Source: Wyeomyia smithii
Taxonomy: Eukaryota; Arthropoda; Insecta; Diptera; Culicidae
Assembly: GCF_029784165.1 (NCBI RefSeq)
Contig: NC_073695.1
Span: 96,887,485-96,951,484 of the forward strand
Direction of reading: 5' to 3'
DNA length: 64,000 bases
Positions 22,804 through 31,698 of this stretch are shown here, one piece after another. A program made the position numbers and the translations under genes. Below the pieces are notes generated by a model. It was not told where the DNA came from, made no database searches, and saw only the letters and a program-made list of their open reading frames with translations. The number at the start of each line of letters is the position of its first letter. Position 1 is the stretch's first letter.

Positions 22804-23129
22804 CAGGTCGGACTCGATTATCCGGAGCATCAAAAATAATTTCATTCCGGATAATACGGATCATTAAAAAATTAAAAAAAATTATATTTCCTCTTTTTTA
22901 TTTTACTTGTGTGATGCAGTGGCGTAGCCAGAAATTATTTCTAAGGCAAAATGGGGAAAAATCTTGAAAAGCAAAAAAATAGACATTGATTATTTTCACT
23001 TAACTCGAACATGTCCCAAACATGCCGGAAGTGAAATAAAAGGTAAAATTTCAGAAAAAAAAATTAAAAACGAACAGCAACAAAATTAAATTCCGAATAA
23101 TCGAATCCCGGATAATCGAGTCGACCCTG
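22804..23129. mobile_element. pogo/Tigger-like MITE, copy 2
   Basis: Starts CAGGTCGGACTCGATTATCC and ends GGATAATCGAGTCGACCCTG before TA. The interior (GATGCAGTGGCGTAGCCAGAAATTATTTC and the AACATG...CCGGAAGTGA stretch) matches copy 1 at 2002-2390, with internal deletions. The left TA is mutated to GA. No coding sequence. Confidence 0.85.
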
Positions 23130-23848
23130 TACTTGAATTTATCACCAAATGACTTTTCAGTACACTCTTTCATCAAATGACTAAGTTTCATTCTTGTAAT
23201 AAAGGCTACAACTATCACAGATACGAAAAAATAAGAAACTCATAGTCATTTTCACAGAGTAATAAAGCACGAAACTGGAAGAATCTATAAGGTTTCCCTT
23301 CACCAATTTAACCAAAAATACTAGCACTTTTACGTAATACAAGTTGTTCGGAAATGTTACTTATTCCAGTTTAAGTTAACGTATAAAAACAAATGTTTTC
23401 GATTTTATGATATTGATTTTAACGAATATTTGGAAATTTTGGGAAACTACTTATCATGCTAAATATACCTGTCTGTTCAATCAAACTCCTTTCACCATTT
23501 CCATCGTTGTTTTAGTTAAAAATTACTTGTTTATTTTTAAAACCTTATATTCAATTATAGCGTCACTATAATCCACAAAAACTGTTGAATAGCGGATTGT
23601 TAATATTGGACATTTCAAGTTACAGTGCCGTAACTGAAAATTTCGAAGGTCTAACCGAACGAGCACTGTGTCGTGATCAATGACCTGAAACACCCTGACG
23701 ACATAGTTTGTTTCGAGCACTTTAGTCGAGAGTATTACGTACCCGTGTGAGACGTGGAAATCGTCGTTCAACCGTCGAGTAACTCTTGAAGGATACTGTT
23801 GGCTGTTTTAAGAACAACGGCATGCTTGAGGTTGAAATACTGGATTGC
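23130..23848. other. Intronic AT-rich DNA with one unassigned minus ORF
   Basis: An 82-codon minus-strand frame (23771-23523) contains HVSHGYVILSTKVLETNYVV and YSDAIIEYKVLK. I recognise no family and see no splice sites around it. The rest shows no clear repeat. Confidence 0.3.
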
Positions 23849-25553
23849 CGTTTTCGTGCGATTAATTCAATAGCGTTTCAAACGTTGATTATAGCCATAA
23901 TGTATCTTCGGAGGAGTTTCAAGTTATTAAAAAATGCACTTTTTGATGTAGGAAGATGAGTGTTTAACCCACCTAAAAGTGAGATGGAAAATTTACTTTT
24001 TTATCAGATTGAGATAGACGCAAGGTGTCTTCGGCAACATTTTAGGTGATCTTAAAAAAAAAAACTTTGACGAGGAGATCATGTTTCTATCTCTTATATA
24101 TTACGAGCAACATAATGTTTTATATGAAAATGCACTGAAAATCTCAATTTTCGTTATAACTTTTTTTTTTAGATTTTTTCGAGTTTTCAAATCTTTTACA
24201 AAGTTATTAGCCATCCACAAATGCATGCTTATGCTGAACATTGTTATTTTTATCTCCTTAAATAAAAAAAGTTAATTGACATGTTTTGATATTTTTGGGG
24301 ATAATTTCACCTTAACCATTTCCAAATGCGCAATTTTACGCAAGTGGCAGTTCCACACGATGAAATAACCACCCTTAGACTTTCAATCAAAGGTACAAAC
24401 TTTTGTATGTAAGAAGCTTTTCGTCTGTTTTTCAAAGCTATTTCATGCATATTTTGGTATACAAAAATATAAAAATAATATGTTTTGAGTTTTTAGAGTG
24501 GCACTAAAAATTCTTGAAGTAAACATGCATGCATGCTTTGATAAGATTGAAAAATGGGGAATATGTTAGAAATAGATTAACTAAAAATTGAGTTTTTTAT
24601 TATATTTAATTATATTCAGTAATGTAGGCACAAGTAGCTTCTTTCCAAATTCCATTTATTCTTCTTCCCTGGTTTCAAAAGGGGCGAACGGAAATTTCGC
24701 GTCTTTATTTTCCACTTTGACGTGCTTCTGTGACAATAGGAACTGACGAAATGAGCAACCAATGCAGAAGATCCTTGTGAGCGCATTTGATGGATATCTT
24801 CCTAGTATGATATTCTCGATATCTGAAAATAAAGTCTCTGCGAACCTCCTGTGAAATCGAGGAAGGAGAATAAATGGAATTCAAAAAAGAGCTACTATTT
24901 TAATTCACGCTTTCATTGCTGAATATAACTAGGTATAAGAAAAAACCCAATTTTTGCATACAAAAATCAGCATCAAATAGCTTTGAAAAACAGGCGTAAA
25001 GGCTGCTTACATACTCTTACATACAAATATTTGCACCTTTAACTGAAAGTCTAAAGATAGTAATTTCATAGGTTGAGGTAAAATTATCCCCAAGAATACC
25101 AAAATGTGTTCAATTTTTTTTTTATTTCAGTAGATAAAAAATAGCAATGTTCAGCAAAAACATACATTGGCCAACATGATGGCTGCTAACTTTGTAGAAG
25201 GTTTGAAAACGAAACTCGGAAAAATTTGAGAAAAAATTTATAACAGAAATTGTGATTATCAGTGCCTCTTCATAGAAAACTTTATGTTGCTCGTAATATG
25301 TAAGAGATAGATACATGATGTATTCCACAAAGTTTCTTGTTTCAAGATCAACTAAAATGTTGCCGAAGACACCATACGTCTATCTCAATGCGATAAAAAG
25401 GTAAATTTTCTATCTCACTTCTAGGTGGATTGATCACTCGTCACCTTACATCGATAGATGCATTTTTGAATATCTTGAAACCTCTCCGAACATAGGTTAT
25501 GGCTATAATCAACATTTGAAACGCTATTTAATTAATCGCACGAAAACGGCAAA
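23849..25553. repeat. 1.7-kb giant palindrome (foldback element)
   Basis: The left arm from GCCGTTTTCGTGCGATTAAT (23849) is the imperfect complement of the right arm ending ATTAATCGCACGAAAACGGC (25553). Pairing can be followed along almost all of both arms: GGTTATGGCTATAATCAAC, CTCACTTCTAGGTGG, GTTGCCGAAGACACC, ATATGTAAGAGATAG, TAGCTTTGAAAAACAG and ATTCCATTTATTCT. They meet near 24.77 kb with essentially no spacer. Identity is roughly three-quarters by eye. Mirror-image open frames in the arms are consequences of the palindrome. It lies in the CNG intron. Confidence 0.85.
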
Positions 25554-26189
25554 ATAAAACACTGTGGACTGCAAGCAATTGCGGTCCATGTCGCCTGTCT
25601 TAAATGCAAGTAGTTAGGCCACCCAGCCACCTGCTGTTGCAATAAGGCACGGTGCAGCAAGTGCGGGGAGAATCATGCAGATAATTCCTGCAGTAGAAAT
25701 ACTGAAAAATGAATCAGCATACGCTCTCGTCTTGCACGGTATACATGAAGCACAGGAATAAACTTGAGCGGTTTGCTAAGGAGCGCTCGAAGCGTTCTTA
25801 TGCTAACATTCTGAGGTAGACCGTAACATTGAACCCCTTCGATCGTCTGATGAACCTGATTTTGATGCTCCACCAGCCGGATCATTGAATAACAATCCTT
25901 AGGAGACTAAAAATATGCTCCTCAGAGAAGGTCCTATGATTTCCCAAAATAGAATGAATTGTTCAAGCAAATCAAAAAGTGCTGCGGAAAAACCAAAGTA
26001 AACTCCTGCTGGGCTTGCAAATTTCTAGTCCAAAAAGAAGTTTCCAGCACGTCTAAAACCCCAGTTGTTTCGACCGCACATACCGTTGCTGAAACAAATT
26101 TTTGATTGTTAATTTTTTATGACATCGTGGATTTGATTTTTTATACCTTCAATATACCTTTTTACATTTATTTACAGAACGCATTATTT
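25554..26189. other. Unassigned intronic stretch
   Basis: About 0.6 kb containing a somewhat GC-richer segment (25570-25900). A CxxC-like plus-strand reading near 25610-25680 (GCAAGTGCGGGGAGAATCATGC) resembles a zinc-knuckle piece of a retroelement ORF1 (KCGENH), too short to assign. No other feature. Confidence 0.35.
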
Positions 26190-26273
26190 ATTTTATTTTT
26201 ATTTTATTTATTTCACAATCTATATTCATCTGACAATGATGAGTCTTAATGAATTATTAAATTAAAAATATAG

Positions 26274-26525
26274 TCAGGTTGTTCGTAAAACATCAATAAC
26301 TCGCTGACGAAAAGCGTTGATCGGCATATTGAAGTCAAATAACTCATAAAACTCATTAAAGCGGCGAGATATGGCGCGAATCGGATCGTGGGAACCATAA
26401 AGTCGACTGCGCGGTTCCAAATAAAAAAAGTTTCTGCTACGCAGTGGTCTTTCAGGAGCGTATAGATTGAGCTGGGTCAAAATACTTGGACAGTCGATGT
26501 GTCCAGTCAATATTTTTTGCAGCAA
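26274..26525 (-). CDS. CR1-type ORF2, C-terminal tail in shifted frame
   Basis: Continues the LINE protein after a frameshift near 26.5 kb: LTGHIDCPSILTQLNLYAP, then a run of arginine-rich sequence (PIRAISRRFNEFYELF) to the stop at 26274. In CR1-like proteins the equivalent region follows the thumb domain and ends the polyprotein. Alone it would not be translated. Confidence 0.75.
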   Translation of the reverse strand: MLQKILTGHIDCPSILTQLNLYAPERPLRSRNFFYLEPRSRLYGSHDPIRAISRRFNEFYELFDFNMPINAFRQRVIDVLRTT

Positions 26526-28206
26526 AGACGGCCTGTGAGATTTTTCGTCGATGTTCTAATGGTTGAATACCAAGAAGTAGGCAGCGGTTTTCGTATGGTG
26601 GTAGGTTCTGTGGATCCCGCCAAGGGAGAAAGCGGAGAGCATAGCGGATGAATTTTTTCTGCACCATTTCCATTCTGTGTGACCAATTTGCATGGAAAGG
26701 ACTCCATACCACAGAACTGGTCTCTAGGATTGATCTCACGAGGGAACAGTACAATGATTTGAAGCATAACGGATCACGAAATTCATCAGCAATCTTGAAT
26801 ATAAACCCGAGTTGTCGGTTTGCCTTAGCGATAATGCTGTCATAATGGGTTTTAAATGTCAGTTCGCGGTCCAAAATTACTCCGAGGTCTTTTACACACT
26901 CCACACGGAGAAGATGTTGATTTTCAATAGAATATGTAAATTCGATTTGCGTACGCTTCCTATTAAAAGAGATCGTGTTGCATTTATCTATGCTCAGCGT
27001 TAGGCAGTTCGTTCCACACCAACTCACAAACGTGTCCAGGTAGTTCTGTAGCCCCATACAATCACGCAAACACTTAATGTTTTTAAACAGTTTCGTGTCG
27101 TCAGCATAAAACAGCCGGCAGCCTGGTGGCAGCAGAAGAGCAGCATCGTTGATGAAGATAGAGAAGAGTAGCGGACCCAGGTTACTACCTTGAGGAACTC
27201 CTGACGTATTGGATAAGCGGTCTGAAACAACAGATCCTACTTTCACACAAACTCTGCGCTCAGTCAAATACGACTCAAACCAGCGTACGGAATCCGATGT
27301 TATACCGAGCCTATGCATTTTACCAAGCAGTATCTCGTGGTCCACTTTATCGAACGCAGCCTTCAAGTCCAAATAAATTGCATCAGTTTGAAAACCACAA
27401 TCCATGGTTTGTACACAGCGAGACACGAACTGCATTAAATTTGTGGTTACTGACCGTTTAGGAAAAAATCCGTGCTGCTCGGTGTCAATATAATGTTTAC
27501 AGCTAGCGAATAAAGCGTCGTAAATAATTATCTCGAACAACTTAGAGCAAGCGCACAAGGATGTGATGCCACGATAATTAGAGATGTTGCGTTTATCACC
27601 TTTTTTGTGAATTGGAAACAAATACGAGAATTTCCAACGGTCAGGAAATTTACATTGCTGCACAAATAAATTAAATAGCTTAGCGATTGGCGAACAGAGA
27701 ACTTCACCACATCGCTTGAGAACCGCTGAAGGAATACCATCAGGTCCAGCGGTATACGAAGCTTTCAGCTTACTCAGGGCAATGACAACATCCTCTGTAT
27801 TAATAAGCGGCAGTCGAAATGAAAACACGTCTCGGGGAGCTGCATTGCTGGCTATATTGACTTGTTCGGGAGAGGCAACAAAACCGTTGAAAACTTGCTG
27901 GAACTGCTGGGCAAATAGATCGCATTTTTCACGTTCGTTGTTAGCAACGGAATCGCCCAGAAACATGGAAGAGGGTAATCCGGCTTCCTTCCGTTTATTA
28001 TTCACGATCGACCAGAACTGTTTTGGGTGTGTGCGAAGATTATTTTGAATGCGTTTCACGTACCGGTTATACAAATATCGGTTGTAGTTGCGATACTGGC
28101 GGCTAGCGATGTTCAATTTTTGTTGTATGACGAGCGATGTGAACAGTATTTCCGAAGCGCAGCAGACCGCAAGCGCTTGAGCGAACGGAGGTGAAGATTC
28201 AACCAC
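26452..28206 (-). CDS. CR1-type LINE reverse transcriptase
   Basis: A 584-codon frame whose N-terminal part overlaps the endonuclease frame. Landmarks in order: GPDGIPSAVLKRCG, FPIHKKGDKRNISNYRGI, QHGFFPKRSVTTNLMQF, AIYLDLKAAFDKVDH (first catalytic Asp), GVPQGSNLGPLL, FYADDTKLF (catalytic Asp pair), VKDLGVILDRELTFKTH and SVVWSPFHANW. All catalytic residues are present. The enzyme copies element RNA onto nicked chromosomal DNA. It lacks its own start context in this copy because of the frameshift upstream, so it should be read as part of one ORF2. Confidence 0.92.
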   Translation of the reverse strand: MVESSPPFAQALAVCCASEILFTSLVIQQKLNIASRQYRNYNRYLYNRYVKRIQNNLRTHPKQFWSIVNNKRKEAGLPSSMFLGDSVANNEREKCDLFAQQFQQVFNGFVASPEQVNIASNAAPRDVFSFRLPLINTEDVVIALSKLKASYTAGPDGIPSAVLKRCGEVLCSPIAKLFNLFVQQCKFPDRWKFSYLFPIHKKGDKRNISNYRGITSLCACSKLFEIIIYDALFASCKHYIDTEQHGFFPKRSVTTNLMQFVSRCVQTMDCGFQTDAIYLDLKAAFDKVDHEILLGKMHRLGITSDSVRWFESYLTERRVCVKVGSVVSDRLSNTSGVPQGSNLGPLLFSIFINDAALLLPPGCRLFYADDTKLFKNIKCLRDCMGLQNYLDTFVSWCGTNCLTLSIDKCNTISFNRKRTQIEFTYSIENQHLLRVECVKDLGVILDRELTFKTHYDSIIAKANRQLGFIFKIADEFRDPLCFKSLYCSLVRSILETSSVVWSPFHANWSHRMEMVQKKFIRYALRFLPWRDPQNLPPYENRCLLLGIQPLEHRRKISQAVFAAKNIDWTHRLSKYFDPAQSIRS

Positions 28207-29183
28207 ACTGGTTTTCGAGGTGGATCACAAGCTGGCACTGTCTGGTTGATTACGCCATCAATTGCACTGTTGAAAGAGTCAACCGCTTCGTCGATACAGG
28301 AAGACCGATCCAATAAAGCATCCCAGTTTACTTCCGACAGTGCTGCGCAAAGTGCAGAATAGTCAGCACGACGAAAATTCAAAGACCTGCTTTCTGAAGC
28401 TTGATCGAAAACCATTGGTTGAGAAAGGCTCACTGATATAACGACCGCAGGATGCACAGCTTCAAGATTTACCAGTGGCTCGTGGGGAACAGACACAGAA
28501 CAATTTTGCATTGCTTGGTCGTTTGCAAATATGAGATCTAGCATGCGTTCGTCATCAATCAAAGCAGTGTTAATTTGGGTCAGTCCGTGTGGACAAAAAC
28601 CATCAAGAAAAGAGCAGCAGCCAGTCGGCATGTGGGAACGCAGTGTGTTCAATAACGGTAGTCCATTAGGCGAAATAAACCATCGCAAACCAGACTGATT
28701 ATAGTCGCCGAAAACTAATGCTTGAGCATGAGGCTTTAAACGTGACAGAACCATTTCTATCGAATCGATATGTTGCTGAATTAGCTGTGAATCCGATTTT
28801 CGGTCAGGGGGCAAATACACAACACCCACACTGACGTCACTGCAAGATGTTTCCACAATTACCCACACTTGCTCAAGAGTATCATGAATAGGTGCAGCAT
28901 CAATACGGCAGTTCAGTCTCACCGAAACAGCTATCAGCACACCTCCGCCGCGCGTCTTTTTGCTATTCAAATCAGAACGATCGATCCGGAACACAGTATA
29001 GCGATTTCCAAACAATTGTGTTGAGAGAATGCGATCGTCGAGCCATGTTTCAGTAAGAACAATGATATCGTAATCACCTTCGGTGACTGCTAAAAAGAAT
29101 GAATCTATTTTGGTGCGCAACCCACGCACATTTTGGTAGTGAATCAGCAACTGGTGTGAATACGAAACGGATCCATGCGCCAA
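28113..29183 (-). CDS. CR1-type LINE endonuclease domain
   Basis: A 356-codon frame with APE-type endonuclease motifs: YQNVRGLRTKIDSFF at the N-terminus, IIVLTETWLDD (catalytic Glu), VGVVYLPPDR, LVFGDYNQSGLRW (the usual GDFN as GDYN) and LDLIFAND. The last catalytic block appears as HPAVVISVSL, an SDH-like position that has lost the expected SDH residues (LEAVHPAV), which may weaken nicking. It ends by frameshift 90 bases into the RT frame. Confidence 0.9.
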   Translation of the reverse strand: MAHGSVSYSHQLLIHYQNVRGLRTKIDSFFLAVTEGDYDIIVLTETWLDDRILSTQLFGNRYTVFRIDRSDLNSKKTRGGGVLIAVSVRLNCRIDAAPIHDTLEQVWVIVETSCSDVSVGVVYLPPDRKSDSQLIQQHIDSIEMVLSRLKPHAQALVFGDYNQSGLRWFISPNGLPLLNTLRSHMPTGCCSFLDGFCPHGLTQINTALIDDERMLDLIFANDQAMQNCSVSVPHEPLVNLEAVHPAVVISVSLSQPMVFDQASESRSLNFRRADYSALCAALSEVNWDALLDRSSCIDEAVDSFNSAIDGVINQTVPACDPPRKPVWLNLHLRSLKRLRSAALRKYCSHRSSYNKN

Positions 29184-29396
29184 AAAATTGTCTCACAGCA
29201 TTCCTCCTAACAATAAGATCATTTTTGAAGCGGTTGACAACCCACACACTTCCCAGACAACAGGACACGGCGACTGGCTTGTTAGATTAGCATCGTACCT
29301 CGACACCAGCTGGGAGTTTACGATACATGTCCCATATTTACATTTCCTGAAATCCATTCATGCTCCAGTCTAGTCCTATTTCTTTCCGCCTACATA

Positions 29397-30397
29397 GAGG
29401 AACTGCTCCATTATTCATCTCATTAGGCCGATATTCACGAATAATGCACGATTAAACACCGAATTTTCACGAAATCATTGAACAAATAAACTAAATATGC
29501 TTACGTGCTCTTATGGATTTGTTAGGATTGTATATTTAGTAAAATTAGCTAGATTTATCCTGAATTTTGTAAAACAAACCAATTTCACAACGCTACCATA
29601 TCCATCTCAAAACTTGAATCACTGCTCAATTATTCATCTCACAACGCCCCCATATTCATCACACTGTTAATCATGAATGAATCACATTATCATGAAAGAA
29701 CGTAGCCGCAGCCCGTCGTAGTAGGTTACCTAGATATCCGCTGCAGTTGTTTACGTGCAAAATTGGTAACCTAGGTAACCACTACAGTGCTGTAGATTTA
29801 TGCCAATTATGTCTGAATAATTCAACATTTTCAGTATGATTTTTTCGTATTAACAGAAACTGATTTTTGAGAACTTTTGATTTTATTCAGCGCAGTGAAA
29901 ACAGATGAAAATACATACAGTTGAAATTTAGGGATTGTAGAAATTCATCTCATATATTTCTGCTATTTCAAGCTTGTTTTAGGAAATTTGAGGTGAACAT
30001 TTCAAAGATAAAAGTATTCTTAGTGTAGTGCGTGATTTTATTTAGAGATTAAAATAAAAATTGGTCCGCTAGTGATGAAAAAACTTTGGTTGGCTGCTGA
30101 ACGAGTCCCATTGTAACCTATAGAATAAAGCGCGGATTTTGTTTTCTGAGGTAGGTGATTGAATCAAACGAGTTTTCGAGTGCAGATGCCCGACTATAAT
30201 ATCAAATTTAGTGCTTTTAAGTGAGTTTTTGAGGATTATACTTTATGAGGAATCTAAAGTGAACTAAGAAGAATCCATTCGATGGATTAGCAGATTGGTT
30301 TAAGAAGAAAATATGCGTTTTTTTCCTGTTTTCAATTGTGTTTTCATGTTTTATGACATAAATATATGGGCTGAGATAAATAATGGAGCAGTTCCCC
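29397..30397. mobile_element. 1.0-kb TIR element with TA flanks
   Basis: The ends GAGGAACTGCTCCATTATTC and, on the complement, GGGGAACTGCTCCATTATTT pair over about 25 bp with few mismatches. TA occurs on both sides (29395-29396, 30398-30399). A subterminal repeat of ACTGCTCAATTATTCATCTC lies at about 29630. An inverted block GGTTACCTAG/CTAGGTAACC is found around 29725-29780. No transposase is encoded. A Tc1/mariner-type TA target is likeliest; a hAT TIR starting TAGRGGAAC with a decayed 8-bp duplication cannot be excluded. Confidence 0.7.
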
Positions 30398-31546
30398 TAC
30401 AAAACAACGGCAAAAACACGGACCCTGACTACAAGATGCACACCCATCATTTAGACACCCGAGCAAAATAACACTCGCTAAGCCTATTGAATTAATGCAG
30501 GCCACGACAACGTTGATGACCGACGGTTCTGTGAGAATTAATAATTACTGAGCCGTGTCAAATAAATTTATTGGATAAACACAAAAACAAACAAAAAAAT
30601 ATTGAACAAAAAAGTTATAAAGATATACAAGAAAATTGTTTTTCCAAAAAAAAAATGAAATAAATTTTCTCCGTCTTGCGTTTTGTTTCAAAATTCTTTA
30701 AATAACATCGATTTTATGTGATTAAAATTTCAAAAAAAAATCAAAGCACGTTACATTCTGCAATTTTTTTTTAATAAATTTAATTCAGTATTGAAGAAAA
30801 CAGTAGTTCTTTTTTTTTTTTTGTCAAATCGAGAAATCGAAAGTCTCTGAATCCGAACGATACAAAAAACCTGTGAAAAAGTCATATGGCCTCTAGTCAA
30901 AAACATGAACAAAGATTCATCAGAATGAAAAATATTTTTGTCTAACTTCAGTATTTTCACGACGATCTTGCTCAAAATTACTGTAATATGATTGTAAATT
31001 CCTTTTAAAATATATGTTACTCGTCGGTTTCTCTTTTTATGCAGATAGAACCAGCAATATTTTGTATAGAATGTTGCTGTCACTAATGAGACCAGTTTTC
31101 AATATGAAAGAATCATCATTGAGAAATACGGTGTAGATTGAATTAAACAGACTAACTAAATTTCCGCATTTTACGACAGAATATTACACCCAGTGGGATA
31201 CCACCCCTTTATCCGCCTGCAGTCGTTTTTCTGTTAATTGAATTCACCCGATCAGGCGCTGGGACGATGAGCATGACAACGAGTTACTTCCTGTCTTTTC
31301 CCTCTGTACTTACACTAGCCTGCGAGGAATAATTTTCATTTGGATTGTACCATCTTTTTCATATATGCTCCTATTTACCGTCATTCGTTTTGATTTTGTT
31401 GTCTAGTGTTGAATAAAGGTTGCACAGAATGGCAATGCAGATGGTATGGTAGTTCCAATTTTAACTTGCTACCACCATATCTATCACAGAAAACTATACC
31501 GCCGCCGGCAACACAACCGGTTATTGCGGAAACTGAAACAACCTAC
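30398..31546. other. Intronic stretch before the CNG C-linker exon
   Basis: AT-rich DNA without a recognised gene. It contains a GCCGTGTCAAATAAA block at about 30552, one of four in the window. A 110-codon minus frame (31083-30751) is lysine/isoleucine rich with A/T runs and looks like chance. Confidence 0.45.
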
Positions 31547-31698
31547 CTTTAATTTATCAGGAAGACATGATACAGCTCTCTCCTCATCTGAGCACTTTTG
31601 CGTCAGCCAGAGATAGTCGAACCATTTGATCACTTTCACCTGGAGATGATTGGGAACCCGTCTCATGCGCATGTAGGTTTTGACACCGTCGAGTTTGG
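31547..31698 (-). CDS. CNG channel exon: C-linker A'-D' helices
   Basis: A 152-bp exon reading KLDGVKTYMRMRRVPNHLQV, then KVIKWFDYLWLTQKCSDEER and AVSCLPDKLK. This is the C-linker that follows transmembrane segment S6 in CNG channels. The acceptor has a long pyrimidine tract (TTTTTTTTCAG|CCAAAC) and the donor is AAAG|GTAGGT. It starts with two bases of a split Ala codon and ends in phase 0 at Lys, joining exactly to AEIAINV in 17897-18038. The S1-S6 and pore exons should lie at higher coordinates; I could not find them up to 64 kb, so the upstream intron is probably very long. Confidence 0.95.

Larger units (their letters stand above)
26190..29183 (-). mobile_element. CR1-clade LINE, nearly intact ORF2
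   Basis: A non-LTR retrotransposon inserted in the same orientation as the CNG gene. From its 5' side it carries an apurinic endonuclease (29183-28113), a reverse transcriptase (28206-26452) and a C-terminal tail (26525-26274). The tail ends in a short 3' UTR and an AAATA-rich run (about 26185-26215). Only two frameshifts were found, near 28.12 kb and near 26.5 kb, so the copy is young. ORF1 is missing or truncated. RT wording (GVPQGSNLGPLLFSIFIND; FYADDTKLF; SWCGTNCLTLSIDKCNTISF) fits the CR1 clade (T1/Q-like elements of mosquitoes). Confidence 0.88.

Noticed and set aside
24081..25328. Two similar ORFs (MFLSLIYYEQHNV... and MYLSLTYYEQHKV...) as a conserved duplicated gene
   Set aside because: They are the two arms of the same palindrome read from opposite strands. 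They are rich in A/T runs and have no domain.
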